Assembly (NCBI GenBank): GCA_050250795.1
Contig: JBFWNZ010000290.1
Span: forward strand, 1-5,084
Reading direction: 5' to 3'
Length of the DNA: 5,084 nucleotides
DNA from: JBFWNZ01 sp050250795
GTDB lineage: Bacteria > Pseudomonadota > Alphaproteobacteria > UBA8366
Numbering within the stretch: position 1 is the stretch's first letter; each line of letters starts with the position of its first letter. Position numbers and translations under genes: made by a program. Below are positions 1 through 5,084 of this stretch, in pieces. The notes under the pieces are model-generated. The model saw only the letters and a list, made by a program, of their open reading frames with translations, did no database searches and was not told where the DNA came from.

Positions 1-1
1 T

Positions 2-868
2 CCCACGGCCCAGGGCATCCGGCCGGGACGGCGCAACACGCCGGGGCTGCTGGATGCGCGCTACCGGCGCTGGTTCGGCTGGGACGGCGCGTCGGACAGT
101 CTGTGGGCCGCCAGCCTGCGGCCGGTTCTGGCCGCAGGCGAGATGGGCGGCGGCATCGACCGGCTGGCGGCGCTGATCGCGGGCGATCCCGTCTACCGGG
201 CGGACTATACGGCCCTGTTCGGCACCGCGCCGGAGCGCCAGCCGGCCGAGGCGGTGGCGATCGCCGCGGCCAAGGCGCTGGCGGCCTTTCAGGAGACCCT
301 GGTCTCGCCGCGCACCCCGTTCGACGATTTCCGCGATGCGCTGGCCGCGGGCGATGCCGCCGCCCAGGCGCACTATCCGGCGGCGGCGCGGCGCGGGCTG
401 AAACTGTTCGTCGGGCGCGGCGATTGCGCCACCTGCCATTACGGCCCGGGTTTCAGCAACGGCGCCTTCGCCGATATCGGACGCCCCCACTTCCTGCCCG
501 ACGGAAGCGTCGATCCCGGGCGGCATGGCGGCATCGCGGCCTTGCGCGCCTCGCCCTATACCCGCATCGGCCCCTGGTCGGACGACCGCGACGGGCCGGC
601 GGCGGTGGCGGTGGCGGTGCGCCATCTGGCACCGCATCCGCGCAACTGGGGCGAGTTCAAGGTGCCCTCGCTGCGTGGCCTCGCGGCCACCGCGCCCTAT
701 ATGCATGACGGCAGCCTGCCGAGCCTGGAATCGGTGCTGCGGCATTATTCCGAGGTGGATGAGGAGCGCCTGCATGCGGATCGGGAGAAGCTGGTGCGGC
801 CGTTGCGGCTGACGGCGGCGGAGATCGCCGACCTCGCCGCCTTCCTCGCCACGCTGTCGCCGCAGTGA
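2..868 (+). CDS. Di-heme cytochrome c peroxidase (CCP/MauG family), C-terminal 288 residues; 5' end outside window
   Basis: This is the C-terminal part of a periplasmic di-heme peroxidase, a family (CCP_MauG) that reduces H2O2 with electrons from small cytochromes or quinols. The frame is open from base 2 to TGA at 866-868. The first visible residues contain GRRNTPGLL, then RWFGWDG and SLWAASLRP, the conserved block that follows the first heme site in this family; that first CxxCH must lie left of the window. The second heme site, CATCH, is at 425-439. PYMHDGS follows, with Met at 701-703, where bacterial CCPs carry the Met axial ligand and MauG has Tyr, so ordinary peroxidase activity is more likely than a MauG role. 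No mau genes are visible. The C-terminal LTAAEIADLAAFLATL helix is typical of the family. The next gene starts 4 bp after the stop, which suggests an operon. Family identity is strong; the substrate and electron donor are unknown. Confidence 0.93.
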   Translation, partial: PTAQGIRPGRRNTPGLLDARYRRWFGWDGASDSLWAASLRPVLAAGEMGGGIDRLAALIAGDPVYRADYTALFGTAPERQPAEAVAIAAAKALAAFQETLVSPRTPFDDFRDALAAGDAAAQAHYPAAARRGLKLFVGRGDCATCHYGPGFSNGAFADIGRPHFLPDGSVDPGRHGGIAALRASPYTRIGPWSDDRDGPAAVAVAVRHLAPHPRNWGEFKVPSLRGLAATAPYMHDGSLPSLESVLRHYSEVDEERLHADREKLVRPLRLTAAEIADLAAFLATLSPQ

Positions 869-872
869 CGGC

Positions 873-1592
873 GTGGCGGCAGGGCGTGCGGCGCGGTTCG
901 CCGGCGGCGCCTTCGCGCTGCTGGTCCTGGCGGCGGGGACGCTGATCCTGGCGCTGCATTTCTCCTGGCTGCGCATCCCGCCCAACTGGGCGCCGTGGGA
1001 GCCGGTGCAACTGGACGCGCCGCCGGGCTGGCTGGCGCGGATGCAGATGAACAGCCTGTCCGGCGATCCGGAGGCCTGCTTCGCCGCGCTCGACCGCAGC
1101 GACATGGCCTATCGCCGGCTCGACCCGCGGCCGCTGCGCGAGGGCTGCGGCATGCCGGATGGCGGCGCGCAACTCGTGCGCTCGGGCGTGCGCTATAGGC
1201 CCGGCGTCTCGGCCAGCTGCGGGGTGACGGCGGCGCTGCGCTGGTACGAGCGGCAGCTGGGCCTGCTGGCCGAGGCGCATCTGGGCCAGCGCCTCGCCGG
1301 CATCGACCATCTGGGCACCTATGCCTGCCGCAACGTCTATGCCCGTGCCGAGGGGCGGCGCAGCCAGCACGCCACCGCCAACGCCATCGACATCGCCGGC
1401 TTCCGCCTCGCCGACGGCAGCACCGTCTCGGTGCGCCGCGACTGGGGCCGCGACGATGCGCGCGGCCGCTTCCTTGCCGAGGCCCGCGATGCCGCCTGTC
1501 GTTTCTTCAATGCGGTGCTGAGCCCCGACTACAACGCGGCGCATGCCGATCACTTCCATCTCGACATGGGTCGGGCGCGGATCTGCCGCTGA
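873..1592 (+). CDS. Extensin-like C-terminal domain protein, N-terminally membrane-anchored
   Basis: This 239-aa protein starts at GTG 873, four bases after the peroxidase stop. No clear Shine-Dalgarno is seen, so translational coupling is plausible. Residues 11-31 form one hydrophobic segment with Arg residues before it, giving a signal anchor with the rest in the periplasm. The region from about 65 to 239 matches the alphaproteobacterial extensin-like C-terminal family (Extensin-like_C). It contains CGVTAALRWYE (116-126), SQHATANAIDIAGF (164-177) and VLSPDYNAAHADHFHLDMG (215-233). The S-x-H...D pair (H166, D173) and the HADHFH cluster (H224, H227, H229) resemble the zinc-binding layout of M15/VanY-type peptidases. 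A wall-hydrolase role is inferred from this and not shown. Six Cys (69, 92, 116, 152, 209, 238) suggest disulfides. The name comes from plant extensin similarity and does not imply that function. It ends 8 bp from the converging channel gene. Confidence 0.9.
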   Translation: MAAGRAARFAGGAFALLVLAAGTLILALHFSWLRIPPNWAPWEPVQLDAPPGWLARMQMNSLSGDPEACFAALDRSDMAYRRLDPRPLREGCGMPDGGAQLVRSGVRYRPGVSASCGVTAALRWYERQLGLLAEAHLGQRLAGIDHLGTYACRNVYARAEGRRSQHATANAIDIAGFRLADGSTVSVRRDWGRDDARGRFLAEARDAACRFFNAVLSPDYNAAHADHFHLDMGRARICR

Positions 1593-1608
1593 CGCGGCGG
1601 TCAGGCGG
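1586..1608. terminator. Small hairpin across the two convergent stop codons (possible bidirectional terminator)
   Basis: CCGCTGAC (1586-1593) can pair with GTCA-G-GCGG (1600-1608), giving eight base pairs with one bulged G and a GCGGCG loop. The TGA stop of the extensin-like gene and the stop of the channel gene lie in the two arms. There is no T-tract on either strand, so intrinsic termination is uncertain. It is simply the only structure in the 8-bp gap between the convergent genes. Confidence 0.25.
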
Positions 1609-3925
1609 GTTTCGGCAGTGCCGGCGGCGCTGCGTCGGGTTCCGGCGGCGTCGGCGCCGTCTCGCGCTCCATCGTCTCCTGGACGATGTGGGCGGGCGGT
1701 GCCTTGCCCTCGCGGTCGACGCCGAAATAGATGGTCTGGTGCGGGAAGGGAATCTCGATTCCCGCCTCGTCGAAGGCCTTCTTCATCCGCCGCAGGAACT
1801 CGCGCCGCACCGCCCATTGCCGCATCGGCCGGGTGCGCAGCCGGACCCGGATGATCACCGCCGAATCGGCCAGGTTGTCGAGCCCCAGCACCTCGAGGTC
1901 CGCGATGATGTCGCGGGCGAAGGCCGGGTCCTCGCGCATGCCGCAGGCGACCTGCTGCAGCACCGCGACGACGCTGTCGTAATCCTCGCGATAGGCGACG
2001 CCGGCCTCGATCAGGGCGAAGGCGAAGCCGCGGTTGAAGTTCTTGATGCTGGTCACCTCGCCGAAGGGCACGATATGCACCGTGCCGTTCAGGTCGCGCA
2101 GGGTGACGGTGCGGACCGTCATCGCCTCGACCACGCCGGAATGCCCGCCGGCTTCGACCACGTCGCCGATGGAGATCGATTCCTCGATCAGGATGAAGGC
2201 GCCCGTGATCACGTCGCGCACCAGTGCCTGCGCGCCGAAGCCGATGGCGAGCCCGACCACCCCGGCGCCGGCCAGCAGCGGCCCGATATTGATGCCGATC
2301 TCCGACAGTACGATCATCAACGTCACCATCGCCAGGACGATCCGCACCACATTGCGCAGCAGCGGCAGCAGGGTCAGCTTGCGCGCGCTGGCGCCGTCGC
2401 CGATGGCGGCTTCGTGGGCGAGGCTGCGTTCGATCAAGGCGCTCGATACCTCCCAGGTCAGGAAGGCGCCCCCGATCACCACCGCAAGCGTCACCAGATT
2501 GCGGACCAGCACCGATCCCGTGTCCGAGGTCAGCCACGCCAGCGCGCCGACACCCCAGACCTGGAGGATCGCCAGCCCCGCAAGGACCGCAATCACGAGC
2601 TTGAACGCACGCAAAAGCACGGGCACGTAGCGGTTGGCCCGCGCTTCGAGCCCCGGATAGGCGGCCCGGAACTCGGCGCTGATGGCAAACAGCCGGTCGA
2701 ACGCCAGATCGACAAGCCGCATCAGGAGAGACGCGGCCAGCACGATGACGACCGTGAGGAGGATCGCGCGCGACAGGAAGGCGAAGCCGTTCGGCACTTC
2801 CATCGCCCAGGTCGCGTACAGGGCGACCAGCAGCAGGATGGGGATGAGATGCCAGATGCCCGCCAGCCGCCTGCGCAGCAGCGAGACCGTTTGCGTCGCC
2901 GGCCGGCCGGGGATGCTGTCCGGTCCGGGCGCTTCCGCCGGCTCGACCGATTCATCCGCCGCAGGATCGGCCGCGTCCGGCGCGTGGCCGCGGATGACCG
3001 CGGCGACCTCGCGGCGGTTCTGCAGCACCACCATCACGGCCATCGCCAGCAGGATAAGGCCGAGCAGCTTGGTCAGCAGTTCGAACGCCGGCAGCGGCAG
3101 CCCCAGCAGGCGCGCGGCCCCCAGGAAGAAATAGCCGTAAATGCCGATGTTCACGAACCGCCGCGTCCACACATAGGCATAGGCGACGGTCTTCTCGCCC
3201 ATCGGCACCAGCCGCAGCGACGGTGCATCCGGAACCAGGATCGCGCAGGCGATCAGCATCGCCAGCCGGGCAACCACATTCGCGTTCACCAGCGCTAGCG
3301 CCGCGAGTTTCGTTACCTGCCGCGGCTCCATCACCGGCAGAACGCCATAGGCGGCGACGGCAAAGGCGACGATCGGCAGCATGTCCAGCAGGGTGCGTGC
3401 GATCAGAAAGACGATGCGCAGCCAGCGGCGCTCGAACTTGCGGTCTTCCAGCGACCGCCGCGGTTTCGCCAGGGCGCGGCGGACCAGCCATTCTGCCAGG
3501 AAGCCGGCCAGCAGGGTCAGGCCGATCTTGCCCACCACCTCGCCCCAGCGTTTCAGGGCGTTCGGCTGTTGCAGATCCTGCAGCACGGCGCCGGCGATAT
3601 CGGGAATCTGGACGAACACGCCGACCGCGCCGGCGAGTTGGGCGTGGACGACGTTTATGCGGTCGGCCAGAAAGGCGAGAATGGGGTTGGCGCCGTGATC
3701 CTCTTCCTCGGCCGCGGTTTTGTCCGCGGCCAGCAAGGCGCGCAGATCGCCGACCAGCGCCTCCCGCCGCTCCGGATCCTCAATGCGCTGGATCAGGCGT
3801 TCGACGGCTTGGCGGTCGGTCGAGAGGCCGGTGTCGCCGTTTTGCGCGGTGGCGGGACTGGATAGGGTCAGCAGGGAAAAAAGCGAGACGGCAAGTAAAA
3901 CGGATACGGCTCTGACCCAAGGCAC
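1601..3925 (-). CDS. MscS-family mechanosensitive channel, large multi-TM type (YbiO-like)
   Basis: This 774-aa inner-membrane channel should open under membrane tension to release solutes after osmotic downshift. It starts with GTG at 3925, supported by GGGAG eight bases upstream and by the signal peptide that follows (residues 1-27, ending PATAQ). Residues 35-75 form a charged, probably helical periplasmic segment. About ten hydrophobic segments follow, roughly at 131-150, 170-197, 207-231, 255-275, 282-301, 357-376, 384-405, 436-458, 473-495 and 523-545. The pore helix is at 549-580 (GAGVVGLAIGFGAQALVRD). The MscS beta domain follows (IEESISIGDVVEAGG, 580-594; LRDLNGTVHIVPFGEV, 609-624), then the alpha/beta C-domain to about 735. 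Residues 313-345 are an acidic, Pro-rich linker, and the tail from 755 is also Pro-rich. Length and layout fit E. coli YbiO-type channels better than the short MscS. Family assignment is very secure; the subfamily is an inference. Confidence 0.95.
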   Translation of the reverse strand: MPWVRAVSVLLAVSLFSLLTLSSPATAQNGDTGLSTDRQAVERLIQRIEDPERREALVGDLRALLAADKTAAEEEDHGANPILAFLADRINVVHAQLAGAVGVFVQIPDIAGAVLQDLQQPNALKRWGEVVGKIGLTLLAGFLAEWLVRRALAKPRRSLEDRKFERRWLRIVFLIARTLLDMLPIVAFAVAAYGVLPVMEPRQVTKLAALALVNANVVARLAMLIACAILVPDAPSLRLVPMGEKTVAYAYVWTRRFVNIGIYGYFFLGAARLLGLPLPAFELLTKLLGLILLAMAVMVVLQNRREVAAVIRGHAPDAADPAADESVEPAEAPGPDSIPGRPATQTVSLLRRRLAGIWHLIPILLLVALYATWAMEVPNGFAFLSRAILLTVVIVLAASLLMRLVDLAFDRLFAISAEFRAAYPGLEARANRYVPVLLRAFKLVIAVLAGLAILQVWGVGALAWLTSDTGSVLVRNLVTLAVVIGGAFLTWEVSSALIERSLAHEAAIGDGASARKLTLLPLLRNVVRIVLAMVTLMIVLSEIGINIGPLLAGAGVVGLAIGFGAQALVRDVITGAFILIEESISIGDVVEAGGHSGVVEAMTVRTVTLRDLNGTVHIVPFGEVTSIKNFNRGFAFALIEAGVAYREDYDSVVAVLQQVACGMREDPAFARDIIADLEVLGLDNLADSAVIIRVRLRTRPMRQWAVRREFLRRMKKAFDEAGIEIPFPHQTIYFGVDREGKAPPAHIVQETMERETAPTPPEPDAAPPALPKPA

Positions 3926-4030
3926 GAATTTCGCTCCCGCGTTGCTGCGACCCGGGACAGGGTACCAAATATCGTCCTGCGGGGCGACCCGGGGCCGGTT
4001 GTGCCGCTCCGAGGCGCTGCTGCCAGCCGC
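3926..4030. other. Intergenic gap upstream of the channel gene, with a 10-bp direct repeat
   Basis: This 105-bp gap separates the end of the 81-aa gene from the channel start and must hold the channel's leader. On the minus strand it has an SD (GGGAG) eight bases before GTG. A 10-bp direct repeat, GCGACCCGGG on the plus strand, occurs at 3947-3956 and 3984-3993, 37 bp start to start. The AT-richer stretch between the copies (about 3961-3975) is the best place for a promoter -10, but no convincing -35 partner is seen. No GGAAC/CGTT pair and no clear terminator hairpin were found here. Confidence 0.5.
3947..3993. repeat. Two direct copies of GCGACCCGGG, 37 bp start to start
   Basis: Exact 10-base copies lie at 3947-3956 and 3984-3993, both within the gap before the channel gene. 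They flank the only AT-rich stretch of the leader. They could be paired regulator sites, or chance in GC-rich DNA. Bases on either side of the copies differ, so the repeat is exactly ten bases long. Confidence 0.4.
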
Positions 4031-4276
4031 TCAATCCCTCCGATATTGCCGCTCGACGGCGGGATCGGTCTCCCGTGCCTTGGCACGACCCTTGTCCTCG
4101 GCCCGGCGCAATGCGTCGCCCTTCGAGCCTTCGACAGCCTTGCGCGCTTCCTCGGCGGCAATGGCGGCTCGGCCGCTGGCGACGAATCGCTGCTGATCGG
4201 CGTTGTACCGGCGGGCTGCCGTACGGTTGCCTTCGCCTTCGTTCTTCTGCTCAGGAGCGGGTTTGCGATCCGGCAT
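4031..4276 (-). CDS. Small highly charged soluble protein, NEGEG-type, 81 aa
   Basis: The ATG at 4276 is chosen over further-upstream in-frame starts because a strong Shine-Dalgarno (GGAGG, five bases before ATG) precedes it and upstream residues look non-coding. The protein has no signal peptide and no membrane segment. It opens with a disordered Lys/Pro/Glu stretch, then N12-EGEGNRTAARRYN, a motif that I recall from unnamed small proteins of alphaproteobacteria. A run of Ala/Glu/Lys/Arg residues (about 30-70) follows and is probably helical, and the C-terminus is DPAVERQYRRD. Function is unknown. The extreme charge and lack of Cys or hydrophobic core suggest a flexible, hydrophilic, stress-type cytoplasmic protein; that is an inference. 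An EcfG-like promoter lies 34 bp upstream. The channel gene follows on the same strand after 105 bp, so co-transcription is possible but not evident. Confidence 0.82.
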   Translation of the reverse strand: MPDRKPAPEQKNEGEGNRTAARRYNADQQRFVASGRAAIAAEEARKAVEGSKGDALRRAEDKGRAKARETDPAVERQYRRD

Positions 4277-4280
4277 GGGG

Positions 4281-4286
4281 TCCTCC
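4281..4286 (-). promoter_or_regulatory. Shine-Dalgarno deciding the start of the 81-aa gene
   Basis: The minus strand reads AGGAGG followed by ACCC(C) and ATG, a near-perfect anti-SD match at normal spacing. It fixes the start at 4276 and shortens the longer open frame that extends to 4546, which overlaps the neighbouring gene. Confidence 0.8.
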
Positions 4287-4309
4287 TGTGACGGTTGCTC
4301 CGCCCATCG

Positions 4310-4334
4310 AACCCACAGCCGCGCGGATGGTTCC
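4310..4334 (-). promoter_or_regulatory. EcfG-like (general stress sigma) promoter, near match, for the 81-aa gene
   Basis: On the minus strand GGAAC (4334-4330) is followed by 16 bases and GGTT (4313-4310). The alphaproteobacterial EcfG consensus is GGAAC-N16/17-CGTT, so eight of nine positions match. A transcript would begin near 4300, leaving a short leader of about 25 bases that includes the Shine-Dalgarno of the 81-aa gene, which is sensible spacing. The single mismatch and overlap with a hairpin lower confidence. A match this loose can arise by chance in a few hundred bases. Confidence 0.45.
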
Positions 4335-4355
4335 CGCCGGGGCGGGACCATCCGC
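4323..4355. terminator. Strong GC-rich hairpin between the 104-aa and 81-aa genes
   Basis: GCGGATGG-T-TCCCGC (4323-4337) pairs with GCGGGA-CCATCCGC (4342-4355), about 14 base pairs with one bulged T and a CGGG loop. It begins 10 bp after the stop of the 104-aa gene and precedes the 81-aa gene. Position and strength fit a transcription end or mRNA 3' stabiliser for the 104-aa gene. There is no T-tract after it on the minus strand, so it is not a textbook intrinsic terminator. One arm contains the GGAAC of the putative promoter of the next gene. Confidence 0.6.
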
Positions 4356-4364
4356 CGGCGGATA

Positions 4365-4679
4365 CTACAGCACGCGCTTGAAGACGGTGTGCGAGCGCTT
4401 CGTGGAATGGGGACGGATGACCGTCTTCCAATCGCCGGTGTCCGAGGCTTCCTTCCATTCCGCGGAATAGGGAAGTTCCGGCGAATCGATCTCGTAGATG
4501 GCGGCGAATTTCGCCATGCCGTCATTGCTGCTCCGCTCAAGCACATAGCGTGTGCAACCGCGGACGCCCTTTACCTTCATGATGCAGGGCACATGCTGCT
4601 CGTCGTAGATGCGGTTGAACTCGCCTTCGAGTTCCGCCGGCACTTCCATCTGAACCAGGTAGATATAGCCCAGGGACAT
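4365..4679 (-). CDS. Small putative dimeric alpha-beta barrel (ferredoxin-fold) protein, 104 aa
   Basis: The start at ATG 4679 is fixed by GGGAGG five bases upstream; the frame stays open to 4823 but that extension has no ribosome site and looks non-coding. The protein is soluble, with no signal peptide. It begins with a beta strand (GYIYLVQMEVP, 4-14), then EFNRIYDEQHVP (20-31), which resembles the FNxWYDxEHxP motif of EthD/NIPSNAP-like dimeric alpha-beta barrels. VKGVRGCTRYVLE (36-48) and KFAAIYEIDSPE (57-68) would be the next strands. The C-terminal half has SDTGDWKTVIRPH (79-91). Such proteins can be small oxygenases, isomerases or binding proteins, and no specific reaction can be assigned. 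Y25, H29, R45 and Y46 are candidate functional residues. It stands alone on the minus strand, ending at a strong hairpin, and is divergent from the secreted-protein gene across 193 bp. Confidence 0.85.
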   Translation of the reverse strand: MSLGYIYLVQMEVPAELEGEFNRIYDEQHVPCIMKVKGVRGCTRYVLERSSNDGMAKFAAIYEIDSPELPYSAEWKEASDTGDWKTVIRPHSTKRSHTVFKRVL

Positions 4680-4736
4680 GGTTTCCTCCCGGATGCTGCC
4701 ACTGTCGCGGTTCTGCCGCCGCGGGCGAGCATAAGC

Positions 4737-4755
4737 GGCGTGGTGCGGCCACGCC
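4737..4755. repeat. Perfect inverted repeat GGCGTGG-N5-CCACGCC (possible operator)
   Basis: Arms at 4737-4743 and 4749-4755 are perfect over seven bases with a TGCGG spacer. The repeat sits 58 bp upstream of the 104-aa start, right beside a TATGCT that could be that gene's -10, so a dimeric regulator binding here could control it. Without a good -35, the promoter itself is unsure. It could also act only as an RNA hairpin. Confidence 0.4.
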
Positions 4756-4811
4756 ACGGTTACGACCGTCATATGCCCGATTTCGGCCGCAATCGACCTG
4801 TCCAATAGTCT

Positions 4812-4836
4812 GGAACGCAACAAGCGTTACGCCGTT
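4812..4836 (+). promoter_or_regulatory. EcfG (general stress response sigma factor) promoter, perfect match
   Basis: GGAAC (4812-4816), 16 bases, then CGTT (4833-4836) match the known alphaproteobacterial EcfG consensus GGAAC-N16/17-CGTT at all nine positions. Transcription would start near 4843, about 30 bases before the ATG at 4873 and just upstream of its Shine-Dalgarno. This places the downstream secreted-protein gene under the PhyR/NepR/EcfG stress cascade. It is also the best taxonomic clue in the window. Confidence 0.72.
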
Positions 4837-4859
4837 GAAACGATGCGAGGGGCATAAAG

Positions 4860-4865
4860 AGGAGG
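4860..4865 (+). promoter_or_regulatory. Shine-Dalgarno AGGAGG for the secreted small protein
   Basis: AGGAGG lies seven bases before ATG 4873. It supports that start for a gene that is cut off at the window edge and has no stop in view. Confidence 0.8.
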
Positions 4866-4872
4866 TGCCGTC

Positions 4873-5084
4873 ATGCACCCGACGAGAATGATCATGCTGG
4901 CCGCCGCCGTGGCGACGGCTCTTGCGCCGGCCGCTCCTGCCTTTGCCGATCCGGGCAAGGGCCGCGGCAACGGTCATCCCGTGTTCGGCGACAGCGGCAA
5001 AGGCAAGCACAGCGATCGCGACTGGAGCGATGTTGCGGCGGGCGCGGCGCTGGGAACTGCGGTCGCGGCCGTGATCTCGCCGCA
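4873..5084 (+). CDS. Small secreted or membrane-associated Gly/Lys-rich protein, N-terminal 70 residues; 3' end outside window
   Basis: ATG 4873 has a strong SD and an EcfG promoter upstream. The frame stays open to the edge. Residues 1-25 are a clear Sec signal peptide (Arg near the start, Ala/Leu core, APAFA before D26), so the product is exported. The mature start is Gly/Lys/His-rich (DPGKGRGNGHP, then GDSGKGKHSDRDW), followed by a short hydrophobic Ala/Gly/Val stretch (about 54-69) that may be a membrane segment. The first part resembles CigR/RcnB-like small periplasmic proteins, but the diagnostic C-terminal part is missing, so no family is claimed. It is divergent from the 104-aa gene. 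A role in envelope stress is inferred only from the promoter and export signal. Confidence 0.78.
   Translation, partial: MHPTRMIMLAAAVATALAPAAPAFADPGKGRGNGHPVFGDSGKGKHSDRDWSDVAAGAALGTAVAAVISP

Larger units (their letters stand above)
4680..4872. other. 193-bp divergent intergenic region
   Basis: This gap carries the regulatory DNA for both the 104-aa gene (minus) and the secreted small protein (plus). Visible contents are the SD of the 104-aa gene (4685-4690), a perfect 7-bp inverted repeat (4737-4755), an EcfG-type promoter (4812-4836), and the SD of the plus-strand gene (4860-4865). A possible minus-strand -10 (TATGCT, 4733-4728) abuts the inverted repeat but has no good -35. No small ORF with a ribosome site was found inside. 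Confidence 0.7.

Noticed and set aside
103..708. Open plus-strand frame overlapping the peroxidase
   Set aside because: Arg/Gly-rich shadow in another frame of a clear di-heme peroxidase carrying CATCH and PYMHDGS.
657..2537. Long open frame on the minus strand (626 codons) antisense to the peroxidase and extensin-like genes and overlapping the channel gene
   Set aside because: Its translation is Arg/Gly/Ala/Pro-rich low-complexity with no recognisable domain. It overlaps two well-supported genes on the other strand and the channel gene in another frame. It is a typical GC-rich shadow frame.
1688..3298. Long open plus-strand frame (536 codons) opposite the channel gene
   Set aside because: The translation is His/Asp/Gln/Arg-rich without domains and lies fully antisense to a secure MscS-family gene. 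No ribosome site supports it.
3710..3731. Perfect 8-bp inverted repeat GGCCGCGG-N6-CCGCGGCC
   Set aside because: It lies inside the channel coding sequence and follows from two Ala-Ala codon pairs around Asp-Lys-Thr (residues 66-72). Codon bias explains it.
4277..4546. Upstream extension of the 81-aa gene to an ATG at 4546
   Set aside because: The extension overlaps the 104-aa gene in another frame and is Arg/Pro/Ser-rich. The internal ATG 4276 has a strong SD.
4203..4808. Plus-strand open frame of 201 codons opposite the small genes
   Set aside because: It is antisense to the 104-aa gene and part of the 81-aa gene, has no SD, and shows no domain.
4680..4823. Upstream extension of the 104-aa gene to an ATG at 4823
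   Set aside because: No ribosome site at the far start, no homologous-looking sequence, and a strong SD at the internal ATG 4679.
4365..4872. An EcfG site for the 104-aa gene
   Set aside because: I looked on the minus strand for GGAAC with CGTT or a near form upstream of 4679 and found none, so this gene is not included in the stress-regulon hypothesis.

Overview
The window reads as a chromosomal segment of a high-GC alphaproteobacterium. The evidence is the very GC-rich third codon positions, protein families common in that class (extensin-like C-terminal proteins, MauG/CCP-type di-heme peroxidases, a small NEGEG-type charged protein), and a full match to the class-specific general-stress promoter motif (GGAAC-N16-CGTT). 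The genus cannot be determined from the sequence. No tRNA, rRNA, CRISPR array, transposase or other mobile element was seen.

Layout. Positions 2-868 (+) hold the C-terminal part of a di-heme cytochrome c peroxidase whose start lies left of the window. Four bases later, 873-1592 (+) encodes a membrane-anchored extensin-like protein, probably co-transcribed with it. The next gene, 1601-3925 (-), converges on this pair with only 8 bp between the stop codons. It encodes a large multi-TM MscS-family mechanosensitive channel with a signal peptide. Further right on the minus strand are two small genes: an 81-aa highly charged soluble protein (4031-4276) and a 104-aa protein that looks like a ferredoxin-fold dimeric alpha-beta barrel (4365-4679). 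Divergent from these, a secreted small protein starts at 4873 (+) and runs off the right edge.

Function. The first three genes all concern the cell envelope: periplasmic peroxide reduction, a putative wall or periplasmic metallo-hydrolase fold, and osmotic-shock relief. The right-hand third looks like a stress-inducible patch. One perfect EcfG-type promoter precedes the secreted small protein, and a near match on the other strand precedes the 81-aa gene. This makes membership of the PhyR-EcfG regulon the most testable hypothesis in the window. No new defence or mobile system is visible. The gaps (1593-1600, 3926-4030, 4277-4364, 4680-4872) are all shorter than 300 bp; their contents are described below.
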